Shown in pieces: positions 16,917-24,735 of a stretch of DNA of 64,000 nt. A model generated the notes under the pieces. That model saw only the letters and a program-made list of their open reading frames with translations, was not told the origin of the DNA and made no database searches. The DNA lies in the NCBI GenBank assembly GCA_937982665.1, contig CALJLD010000084.1:1-64000 (forward strand), read 5' to 3'. The position numbers were made by a program, and so were the translations under genes. The stretch's first letter is position 1. The number at the start of each line of letters is the position of its first letter. This stretch comes from an uncultured Planctomycetales bacterium (GTDB taxonomy: Bacteria; Planctomycetota; Planctomycetia; Pirellulales; S012-138).

Positions 16917-18221
16917 ATGGACACCCAGGAGTTATTGGAAAAATCGCCGGCGCCGGAATCTCGGCCGCTCCCCTCTTTGCCGCCGGGGGCGGCCGGCACT
17001 TCTCCGTATCGCAGTTCGTACTTTTGGATGGCATTTGGGGCTAACCTGGCCGCCTCAACCGTTCTGGCAGTCTTGTTTCGCTTCGCGGACTTCGTCCAGG
17101 TATTGGGCGGCACCGAGGCCGACTTGGGCTACATCGTCGGCATCGGCATGATCGGTGCCTTGTGCATGCGGCTCGCCCAGGGTGTCGGCATGGACCGCTT
17201 TGGTCCTCGCCGGATTTGGATCCTCAGCCTGTTGATGCTGGCCGGGGCGTGCGCCGCTCATCTGGCCGTCAACACTTTGCACAGCCCCAGTGTGTATCTG
17301 CTGCAGATCGGTATTCGCACGGCATTGGCTGGCGCGTTTGGTGCTTCCATTACTTATGTCACGTACCAGGTGCCGCCGGCGCGAGCTGTCGAAGTCCTCG
17401 GCTCGCTGGGCTCGTCGGGGTTTGTCGGCATGATGCTGGGAACAGCATTGGGCGATCTTGTCAGCGGCGGCGCGGAGGTCACCCGCGGCCATGTTGATAA
17501 TGTCTTCTTGATTTGCACGGTGCTTTCGCTCGCAGGCGTGGCTTTCGCCTGGCGAGCAACAACCGATCCCGTTCGCCCTCCGCAAAGAAAGCTGCCGCCG
17601 GTGATCCCCGTCATCAAGCGCTTTCATCCAGGCGTTCTGCTTTTGGTTGCGTTGGCGATCGGCATCGGTTTGGGAATGCCAGCTGTCTTCGTGCGGCCTT
17701 TCGGCGAAGAACAAGGAATCACCCTGATGGCGTGGTTCTTCTGGACGTATGCCCCCACCGCATTTGTGTTTCGCTTGACGACGCGGCGATTCTCATCTGT
17801 CTATGGCGTGCGGCCGATGATCCTCACGGGATTGACTTCGGCCGTGCTTGGTTGTTTGACGCTGATGCTGGTTTCGCGCGGCTGGCACTTCCTGCTGCCT
17901 GGCTTTTTCTTTGGCATTTGTCATGCGTTGATCTTTCCTTCCGTCACCGGCGCGGGCAGCACCTCCTTTCCTGCACGCTTCCGGGGAATTGGAGTTGCGC
18001 TCATCCTGGCGATGTTTGATCTCGGCAACCTCATTGGTGCGCCCTTGGGTGGATCTTTGCATGCCATGGCGACAGACTTGGGCTGGTCGCCCTGGCCGGT
18101 GGTGTTTAGCACTTTCGCCGGCATCCTGGTCGTCATCGCCGTGGTCTATGCGGTTGTTTCCGCTCGCAAACGCGCACAAGCCGATGTCAAACGAAGCTCT
18201 TTGACGGCGCGCGTTGGGTAG
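16917..18221 (+). CDS. Major facilitator superfamily transporter
   Basis: A 434-residue protein with twelve predicted helices, starting at ATG 16917; a TTG at 16899 would add only MCSEAL. The cytoplasmic N-tail is Pro-rich. The loop after helix 2 reads GVGMDRFGPRRIW, the MFS motif A (G-x-x-x-D-R-x-G-R-R). The second half repeats it weakly as TRRFSSVYGVRPM. The helix-5 region contains GSLGSSGFVGMMLGTALGD, rich in Gly as in antiporters, and the central loop (about 195-215) is short and basic. The substrate is unknown; sugar phosphate, drug or metabolite efflux are all possible. The gene has its own TATAAT-like element upstream, and the penicillin acylase homologue follows on the same strand after 120 bp. 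Confidence 0.85.
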   Translation: MDTQELLEKSPAPESRPLPSLPPGAAGTSPYRSSYFWMAFGANLAASTVLAVLFRFADFVQVLGGTEADLGYIVGIGMIGALCMRLAQGVGMDRFGPRRIWILSLLMLAGACAAHLAVNTLHSPSVYLLQIGIRTALAGAFGASITYVTYQVPPARAVEVLGSLGSSGFVGMMLGTALGDLVSGGAEVTRGHVDNVFLICTVLSLAGVAFAWRATTDPVRPPQRKLPPVIPVIKRFHPGVLLLVALAIGIGLGMPAVFVRPFGEEQGITLMAWFFWTYAPTAFVFRLTTRRFSSVYGVRPMILTGLTSAVLGCLTLMLVSRGWHFLLPGFFFGICHALIFPSVTGAGSTSFPARFRGIGVALILAMFDLGNLIGAPLGGSLHAMATDLGWSPWPVVFSTFAGILVVIAVVYAVVSARKRAQADVKRSSLTARVG

Positions 18222-18341
18222 CAGCGCACCTCCCGCATGTGCACCCGCGCAACATGAGCGGTGTCTCTCGCGCGCTTTCTCAAGATCGCAAGTCCCGCTA
18301 AACTGGCAGTTTGAGTCCGTTTGACCAGCGCCGAAAGTTCC

Positions 18342-20597
18342 ATGCATCGCGTCCGCTTGAAACACAATCGTCGCCCGTTTCTGGCGTTTCGCGATTCCAA
18401 CGGCGTGCCGCGTATCGAGGCCGAGTCTTTTGCCTCCGCCCTTTACGGTTTGGGGTACATGCAAGCGTTGGACCGGCCCACGCAAATCCTCTTCGCCAGG
18501 GCGGTCGCCCAAGGCCGCTCCGCGGAACTCATTTCGGACAATGAGAACCTGCTGGAGATGGACCGCTTCTTCCGCCGCGTTGGCCTGTATCTCAATCTCA
18601 GCCAGGAAGTTGATTCGCTCGACGACGCCGTCCGTCACAACTTGGAGGCCTTTTGCGAAGGCCTGAACGACAGCATGCTCCCCACGCGGCGCTCGCTTCC
18701 CATGTGGGCGGTTGGCTTTCAGCCGGAACCGTGGAATGTGGAAGCCGTGCTGCTGATTGGCAACTTGTTGAACTTCAATGGACTGGCCGTTGGGCAACAA
18801 CAAAGCGAGCGGCTGATCCTGGAGTTGATACAAGCCGGCATTGAAGAGAAACGCTTGCGCGAACTCCTTTCGCCACTGTTGGACAACGCAGACTTCAGCC
18901 TGCTGCGACAAGTCAAAATCTCCAGCCAGCTTTCGGATGAAGCGCTCGAACTGATTACCGATCTTCCCCGATTGGCAGGCAGCAACGCCTGGGCGCTAAT
19001 GCCCAAGCGCAGCGCAACCGGCGGCGCGCTGCTGGCAGCCGATCCACACTTGGAGATCAATCGCCTTCCGGCTATTTGGTACGAGGCCGTACTGCAATAC
19101 GGTGACCGCTACCTGATGGGTGCCACGTTGCCCGGCTGTCCAACTTTCGGCGTCGGCCGTACGCCGGACATCGCCTGGGGCGTGACCTATCTCAAAGGTG
19201 ATACCAGCGACTATTTCATTGAAGACGTGCGGCAATCGGACGGCGTCTGGCAATATCGCCGTGGCGAATCCTGGCACGATTTCGACGTTCGCAGCGAGAT
19301 CATTCGCCGCAAAGGCTCCGGCGAGCCGCACGTGTTTCACGTCTATTCCAACGATCAAGGAACGCTCGAAGGCGACCCGAACGAACTCGGCGAAGGCTAT
19401 CAGTTGCTCGTCTCGTGGATTGGCGATCACGAAGGTGTCGGCCGGTCCGTTGCCACTTGGGTCAGCCTGGCGGAAGCCACTTCCACGCGCGAGGCCATGA
19501 ACCTTGTCCGCGAATGCCCCCAGCCGACGTTGACCTGGATCTTCGCAGATCGTCGCGGCCACGTCGGTCAACAGTCGGCCGGCTGGTTTCCCAAGCGTGC
19601 TCCCGGCTGCAACGGCGCTATACCGCCGCCGGCATGGGACGAGAGCAACCACTGGCAGGGCCGGCTCTCCAACTACATGTTGCCAGCGGAGTTTGATCCG
19701 CCGCGCGGCTTTGTCGCCACGGCGAATGAAACAACCAATCCTGAGAACGGTCCCAAACTCGTCACACTGCCCACGCCGGACTATCGCAAGCGCCGCCTTG
19801 ACGAAGAGTTGCACAAGCTGCCGTTAGCAACTTTGGAAGACATGCAGCGGCTGCAATATGACTTCATCAACGTTCAGGCGCGAGACTTGCTTGGAGTTTT
19901 CTTGCCGCACTTGCCCGATGGCGAAGTCAAAGACAAGCTCTCCGCGTGGGATTACAGCTATGACCCCAAGAGCGTCGAGGCGACGATCTTCACGCGCCTG
20001 TACCGGCAAGTCTTACTGGAAATCTTTGGCCAAGATCCGCAACGCGGCGGCATCGGATGGCGAAGAATCGTTTATCTCGCCAGCCGCACCGGCTTCTCCA
20101 CAATGATCGTCACCTGTATTGATCGCGTGTTGATGCGGGAAGAATCAGCCTGGTGGGAGGCCGGCACGAAGCCCAAGCTCATCGCCGCGGCCGGCACTCA
20201 TCTCGATGAAGAACTCAAACGCAAACCGGCCGAGCCGTGGAGCGAGGTCAACGCATTCCGCTTCACCAACCGTTTCTTTGAAGGCACGCTTGTCGGCAAG
20301 GCGCTGGGTTACCACACCGGCGACCGCCCGATGCCTGGCTGTTTCGCCACGCTCTTTCAAGGTCACCTGCTCAAAGTAGCCCAACGCGAGGCAACCTTCG
20401 CACCGTCTTATCACTTCGTCACGGACGTCACCGCTGACGAAGCGTGGACCAACCTGCCCGGCGGTCCCAGCGAAAGCCGCTTCTCCAAGTATTACCGCAA
20501 CGACATCGCTCGCTGGGAAACCGGCGAGTACAAACGCCTCGTCGCGTTTCCGCACGAAGCCGTTGAACCGGATGAAGAAGAAAGCGATGAGGAGTAA
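18342..20597 (+). CDS. Penicillin acylase family (Ntn) amidohydrolase
   Basis: A 751-residue precursor from ATG 18342. The N-terminal part (about 1-150) has family elements NGVPRIEAES, LYGLGYMQALDRPTQ and GLNDSM. After a spacer peptide comes GSNAWAL, where Ser214 would become the N-terminal nucleophile after autocatalytic cleavage of the G213-S214 bond. Downstream are ADPHLEINRLPAIWYEAVL, GCPTFGVGRTPDIAWGVTY and the Asn-containing ATANETTNPENG of the oxyanion/active site. Family members hydrolyse penicillins, acyl-homoserine lactones or other N-acyl compounds after export, but this protein has no signal peptide and starts directly with the family domain. The C-terminus is strongly acidic. The natural substrate is not evident; quorum-quenching-type acylase is one option. 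Confidence 0.85.
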   Translation: MHRVRLKHNRRPFLAFRDSNGVPRIEAESFASALYGLGYMQALDRPTQILFARAVAQGRSAELISDNENLLEMDRFFRRVGLYLNLSQEVDSLDDAVRHNLEAFCEGLNDSMLPTRRSLPMWAVGFQPEPWNVEAVLLIGNLLNFNGLAVGQQQSERLILELIQAGIEEKRLRELLSPLLDNADFSLLRQVKISSQLSDEALELITDLPRLAGSNAWALMPKRSATGGALLAADPHLEINRLPAIWYEAVLQYGDRYLMGATLPGCPTFGVGRTPDIAWGVTYLKGDTSDYFIEDVRQSDGVWQYRRGESWHDFDVRSEIIRRKGSGEPHVFHVYSNDQGTLEGDPNELGEGYQLLVSWIGDHEGVGRSVATWVSLAEATSTREAMNLVRECPQPTLTWIFADRRGHVGQQSAGWFPKRAPGCNGAIPPPAWDESNHWQGRLSNYMLPAEFDPPRGFVATANETTNPENGPKLVTLPTPDYRKRRLDEELHKLPLATLEDMQRLQYDFINVQARDLLGVFLPHLPDGEVKDKLSAWDYSYDPKSVEATIFTRLYRQVLLEIFGQDPQRGGIGWRRIVYLASRTGFSTMIVTCIDRVLMREESAWWEAGTKPKLIAAAGTHLDEELKRKPAEPWSEVNAFRFTNRFFEGTLVGKALGYHTGDRPMPGCFATLFQGHLLKVAQREATFAPSYHFVTDVTADEAWTNLPGGPSESRFSKYYRNDIARWETGEYKRLVAFPHEAVEPDEEESDEE

Positions 20598-20699
20598 AAC
20601 AGCGCCAGCCGGCGATTCTTTGTTAGGCTTCGTTGCGGCAAGTGAACAACCGCCAGTCGAACTGGCGAATACACGGCAGACTAGCATCGTCGTAGACGT

Positions 20700-21212
20700 A
20701 TGACCAACCCGCCTAGCTTTCGCCCTGAGCAAGTTGCCGATGACGCCTGGATTGCGGCGAGTGCCGTGGTGTTGGGCGATGTGATCATCGGTGAGAAGTC
20801 GAGCGTGTGGTTCCAGACTGTGATCCGCGGAGATACCGAGCGAATCTCGATTGGCGCGGAAACCAACATTCAGGACTTGAGCCTGCTGCATGCTGATCCC
20901 GGTTTTCCGTGTGTGCTGGGCGATCGTGTCACGGTCGGGCATAGGGCTATTGTGCATGGTGCCCAGGTGGCTGATGACGTGATGATTGGCATGGGAGCCA
21001 TTTTGCTTAACGGGGCGAAGATTGGTTCCGGCAGCGTGATTGCGGCCGGCAGCCTGATCCCGGAAGGGGCCAAGGTTCCTGAGAACTCGCTGGTGATGGG
21101 TGTGCCTGGCCGGGTCAAGCGAGAAGTCAGCGATTCCGAACGCGAGCGGATCCGCCATGCCGCGGAGCATTACGTTCGCGCGGCGGAAGCGTACCGTCAG
21201 GCTGGACATTGA
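20700..21212 (+). CDS. Gamma-class carbonic anhydrase-like protein (left-handed beta-helix)
   Basis: A 170-residue protein composed of hexapeptide repeats ([LIV]-G-x4) forming a left-handed beta-helix, with a C-terminal helix (about 140-168). Family marks are VIRGDTERISIG, TNIQDLSLLH and GHRAIVHGAQV. The three zinc-ligand histidines expected in this family can be placed at HAD (about 64), GHRA (about 81) and VHG (about 86). MGVPGRVKREVS closes the domain as in the YrdA/PaaY/CaiE group. Many members of this group show weak or no carbonic anhydrase activity and some hydrolyse thioesters, so the function is kept general. The gene stands alone with a short leader. Confidence 0.87.
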   Translation: MTNPPSFRPEQVADDAWIAASAVVLGDVIIGEKSSVWFQTVIRGDTERISIGAETNIQDLSLLHADPGFPCVLGDRVTVGHRAIVHGAQVADDVMIGMGAILLNGAKIGSGSVIAAGSLIPEGAKVPENSLVMGVPGRVKREVSDSERERIRHAAEHYVRAAEAYRQAGH

Positions 21213-21345
21213 TCGCTTTTGGGGAACTTCTTGCCAACCGCATGCGTCGAAGGCGTCACGGTTGCGGAGCTTCGCGTTTCTCGAACGAATTGCCCGCACT
21301 ACTCTTGTCTCGTATGCATTTGCATTTCCCGGAGATCCGGATCTC

Positions 21346-22269
21346 ATGAGTATTTCGCTTGCCTGCCGACGGCTGGTTTGTTCGCTTTGCGTTCTGGTCT
21401 TCACGGTTGTGTTTGCGGGGCTACCCGGCTTTGCGTTTGCGCAAACACCGCACCAGATCGCTGATGGCATCTATCAGCTCGACACTGGCGAAGATGCACC
21501 TCAGATTCGGCTGGTCACCGGGAAGACCGTCGGCGTTGGCGATCTCGTGGCCAGCGATTTCGGCACGCCGCTGATTCTTTCCGTGCGAAACGATAACAGC
21601 GAGTTCTCATTGCGATTGCGCGAAGTGCCTGCCGAGCAAGCCGGGCACCAGGGACATTACCTGATCATCGCAGCGGGGCACGCTTTGCACGTTGGGGCAT
21701 GGGGCTCACACGAGGAAACCAAGCACATGCAGTTCTCGACGTCGCTCCCCAGCCGAGAGATTGCGGCCGACATTGCCGCGTCCCTGAACACGGAACTGGT
21801 GTTGCGAGCTCATCCTGGTCACATGCTCCAGACGACCTGGACGCCAACTCAGGAACGCTTTGCGCTCGGCGACGACATCAAGGTGCGGCTGCAGATCAAG
21901 AACGTTGGCGAAACGAAAGTTCGCTTCTTCCGCGGCGGACAACAACGCGGAGAGCGCGACAACCAATTTCGGTTCATCGCCAGATCCGGTCATGGCTATG
22001 GCGATGCAATTTCGGACACAGGCAACCCCATGCATCGCGGTGGGCTTGCCGCAATGCAGGAGCTTTCGCCGGGCGACACCTTCTCCATAGAGGTCAGCCT
22101 CGACAGGTGGTTCCGTTTCGAGAAGCCGGACACTTACCTCATCACCGGCATCTACGAGATCGATCTCTACGCGGATGAGGACATGTCGAACCCGCTGTGG
22201 AGCGATTTCGCGACTGGCGATGGTCTGGTCACGATCGCCGCGGACGAAGCAGCCGGAGCACCCGATTGA
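21346..22269 (+). CDS. Secreted protein of unknown function
   Basis: A 307-residue protein from ATG 21346, which gives a classical signal peptide (MSISLACRRL, then VCSLCVLVFTVVFAGLPGFAFA, cleavage before QTP near residue 33). The frame is open upstream to 21100 but overlaps the previous gene. The mature protein is beta-rich. Its C-terminal half (about 160-290) looks like an immunoglobulin-like or intracellular-proteinase-inhibitor-type fold, with QERFALGDDIKVRLQIKNVG and LSPGDTFSIEVSLDRWF and the closing YLITGIYEIDLYAD. That last part would suit a domain modulating protein-protein contacts. It is convergent to the ABC ATPase, only 13 bp apart. Confidence 0.68.
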   Translation: MSISLACRRLVCSLCVLVFTVVFAGLPGFAFAQTPHQIADGIYQLDTGEDAPQIRLVTGKTVGVGDLVASDFGTPLILSVRNDNSEFSLRLREVPAEQAGHQGHYLIIAAGHALHVGAWGSHEETKHMQFSTSLPSREIAADIAASLNTELVLRAHPGHMLQTTWTPTQERFALGDDIKVRLQIKNVGETKVRFFRGGQQRGERDNQFRFIARSGHGYGDAISDTGNPMHRGGLAAMQELSPGDTFSIEVSLDRWFRFEKPDTYLITGIYEIDLYADEDMSNPLWSDFATGDGLVTIAADEAAGAPD

Positions 22270-22282
22270 GCGTGTGACGAAG

Positions 22283-23128
22283 CTAAAGCGGTGCGCCTGC
22301 TGCAAGCAGCTCTTTGGTGTACTCGTGCTGTGGTTTGGCGAAGAGCTCCTGCGTGGCGCGGAGTTCCACGATCTTGCCGGCTTTCATGATCGCCGTGCGA
22401 TCCGCGATATGTCTTGCCAGCTCCAGGTCATGCGTGATGAACAGGTAGGCCAGGCCCAATTCTTTACGTAGCGTGAGAAACAGATTTACAATCTGCGCCT
22501 GAACGGAAACATCCAAGGCTGACGTCGGCTCATCGCAGACGAGCAGCTTCGGTTGCACGGCCAACGCCCTGGCGATTGCAATCCGCTGCTTTTGCCCACC
22601 GGAGAACTCGTGCGGCCAGCGGTCGATATCATCCGCGTTCAGGCCGACTTGCTCCAGCAACTGTTGCGCGGCGGCGCGGCGTTGGCTCTTTTCGCGCAGC
22701 TGGAAGATGGCCATCGGCTCGGTTAGGACTTGCGCGATGGTCATTCGCGGATTAAGCGAGGATGTGGGATCCTGAAAGACCATCTGCATCTTCCGGCGAT
22801 GCGATCGCATGCGAGCGTTCGACAAGCCGTCGATCCGCTCTCCATCCAGCATAATAGTGCCGGACCGCGGTTTAACCAGGTTGAGTATCGCCCTGGCTGT
22901 GGTGGACTTGCCGCTGCCGGATTCGCCGACAAGCGCAAGCGTCTCGCCAGGCGCAATCTCGAAGCCCACGCCATCCACGGCCGCGAACGTTCCCCTGCTG
23001 CGAAACAGCGCGGTTGATCTCCGCGCGAATTCCACGCGAAGATCAACAACGTGCAACAGCGGAGTGGGCTTGGGCGGCGGCGTGGCCTGCTTTTCAATCG
23101 TTGGCGTCGCGCTAGGTTTCTTTGGCAT
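22283..23128 (-). CDS. Oligopeptide/dipeptide ABC transporter ATP-binding protein (OppF/DppF-type)
   Basis: A 281-residue ATPase. The Walker A motif GESGSGKST is at about 68, the Q-loop in MVFQDPTSSLNPRM at about 117, the ABC signature FSGGQKQR at about 168 and Walker B LLVCDEPTSALD at about 191. The H-loop is in LFITHDLELARHIAD. QDPTSSLNPRM and the region after Walker B are typical of OppF/DppF. The first 25 residues are a Pro/Lys-rich tail. Family members work as heterodimers (OppD/OppF) with two permeases and a binding protein. None of these partners is next to the gene, so it is either a split operon or works with a distant transporter. Confidence 0.9.
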   Translation of the reverse strand: MPKKPSATPTIEKQATPPPKPTPLLHVVDLRVEFARRSTALFRSRGTFAAVDGVGFEIAPGETLALVGESGSGKSTTARAILNLVKPRSGTIMLDGERIDGLSNARMRSHRRKMQMVFQDPTSSLNPRMTIAQVLTEPMAIFQLREKSQRRAAAQQLLEQVGLNADDIDRWPHEFSGGQKQRIAIARALAVQPKLLVCDEPTSALDVSVQAQIVNLFLTLRKELGLAYLFITHDLELARHIADRTAIMKAGKIVELRATQELFAKPQHEYTKELLAAGAPL

Positions 23129-23158
23129 GAATCATCATCCATGAAGATGGCGCATGAT

Positions 23159-24517
23159 TCATACTTCGCGACTGGAACGGCTCACCATTGCCGCGGCCTG
23201 ATCATCGCCGACGATTTCTTCCTTGTCCGGATCCCAGGTCAGCTCGCGGCCCAGCATGATGGCGATGTTGCACAGGTGGCAAGAGGTCATCGTGCGGTGA
23301 TGAGTCTTCACGTCCGAGATCGGCTCCGAGTCATCGGCGATGCACTCGAAGAAGTTCCGCATGTGGTCGCCAGGCTCTTTGCCTTTGTAGAGCTTGCTAA
23401 TGCGGTCGTTGATGTCCTGATTGTCGGCTTCGGTCAAGTTCTCAATCGGCGCGCCTGTCAGTCGCCCGCGATTCACGAAGATGCGACCTTTGTCGCCCTC
23501 GAACAAGATGCCGTTATCGAACTGCGTGCCCTCGTCACGTTTGTAATAGTGATTGACGTTCATCTTCGCGCCGTTAGCAAAATTCAGATCGATGCTGAAC
23601 TCCGTTGCCGTGTTAAAGGCATTGGGCAATTGGATGTCGCCGGCGAGAAATCCTTGCCAGTTGAAGTCATCCGGCACAATCGGCGTGAACTTGCCAGTCC
23701 CGCTCACGGAAACCGGCCCAGAGTGATCGTAGCCCAGCGCCCATTGGGAGATATCGATGTGGTGCGATCCCCAATCGGTCATCTTGCCGCCGGAATACTC
23801 GAAGAACCAGCGGAACTCTCGACGACGCTGCGAGGAATACTCCGCGCTGGGCGCAGGCCCCACCCACATGTCCCAATCGAGATCATTCGGCGCGGCGGTT
23901 GTCTCGAACGGTTGGCTCGCCGGCGCGCCGCCGATCGCGACGTAGGCATTGACGTTGTCGCCCAAGCGACCGCTTTGCACCATGGCAATTGCCTTGAGGA
24001 ATCGCAGCGCGTCCTGGCTGCGTTGTTGCGTTCCCACTTGAAACACGCGGCCGGTCTCTTCCACCACTTTGCGAATCGCGAAGCCTTCGGCGATGGTCAG
24101 CGTCAGCGGCTTCTCGCAATACACGTGTGCACCGGATTGCAGCGCGGCGATCGCAATCGGAACATGCCAATGATCAGGCGTGCCGATGGTGACGATTTCC
24201 GGCTTCTCTTTGTCCAGCAGTTCGCGGTAGTCACGATACGTGTTGAGCTTATCGCCAAACCGCGCGTTGAACTCTGCGCAGTGCACGTCATCCACGTCGC
24301 ACACGGCCGCCATCTCGGCATGACGAGAAGCATTCCTGGCAATTGCGCCACCCTGGCTGAACGCTCCCCGGCTTCCGCCTACGCCAATCGCGCACAACTT
24401 GGCTTTGCTGTTTTGATCTTGTTTCGCGGGCGCGGAACTGGTCCAGATATACGGGACGGACAAAGCGGCTCCGGCCGCGGCGGAACGTTGCAGAAATTCA
24501 CGGCGATTCGTGGTCAT
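23159..24517 (-). CDS. Gfo/Idh/MocA-family oxidoreductase with twin-arginine signal
   Basis: A 452-residue protein from ATG 24517, supported by AAAGGA seven bases upstream and by a Tat signal (NRREFLQRSAAAGAALS). The dinucleotide fold starts at about residue 35 with CAIGVGGSRG. It continues with DVDDVH, PEIVTIGTPDHWHVPIAIAA and the catalytic-loop motif HVYCEKPLT, with the conserved Glu-Lys-Pro. The C-terminal alpha/beta domain contains GGKMTDWGSHHIDISQWAL, characteristic of the many planctomycete paralogues. Such proteins are presumed NAD(P)-dependent sugar dehydrogenases or glycosidase-like enzymes acting outside the cytoplasm with a pre-bound cofactor; the substrate is unknown. It stands alone, 30 bp upstream of the ABC ATPase on the same strand, so co-transcription is possible. 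Confidence 0.88.
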   Translation of the reverse strand: MTTNRREFLQRSAAAGAALSVPYIWTSSAPAKQDQNSKAKLCAIGVGGSRGAFSQGGAIARNASRHAEMAAVCDVDDVHCAEFNARFGDKLNTYRDYRELLDKEKPEIVTIGTPDHWHVPIAIAALQSGAHVYCEKPLTLTIAEGFAIRKVVEETGRVFQVGTQQRSQDALRFLKAIAMVQSGRLGDNVNAYVAIGGAPASQPFETTAAPNDLDWDMWVGPAPSAEYSSQRRREFRWFFEYSGGKMTDWGSHHIDISQWALGYDHSGPVSVSGTGKFTPIVPDDFNWQGFLAGDIQLPNAFNTATEFSIDLNFANGAKMNVNHYYKRDEGTQFDNGILFEGDKGRIFVNRGRLTGAPIENLTEADNQDINDRISKLYKGKEPGDHMRNFFECIADDSEPISDVKTHHRTMTSCHLCNIAIMLGRELTWDPDKEEIVGDDQAAAMVSRSSREV

Positions 24518-24735
24518 CGCGGGATCCTTTAGGGAGCAGGGCAAGTGGGGCGGGCGATCACACTGAGGATAACGGCACTTCCGCACGTGTCCAGCAAATT
24601 GACGTTGGCCGGACAGGGCAAGTTGCGTCCGTGCCGATGATCGTGAGCTTGAGTTCAACCGACCAAACAACGACAATGGGTGTCCCACCTGAGAATCCCC
24701 GCCTTAACTCTCCCCGAATCGAATCTCACTTGCTG

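Noticed and set aside
17793..18911. A 372-codon minus-strand frame across the MFS and acylase genes
   Set aside because: It spans the ends of two clear plus-strand genes, has composition typical of a shadow frame and no start context.
23051..24532. A 493-codon plus-strand frame opposite the MocA gene
   Set aside because: Antisense shadow of a well-supported oxidoreductase.
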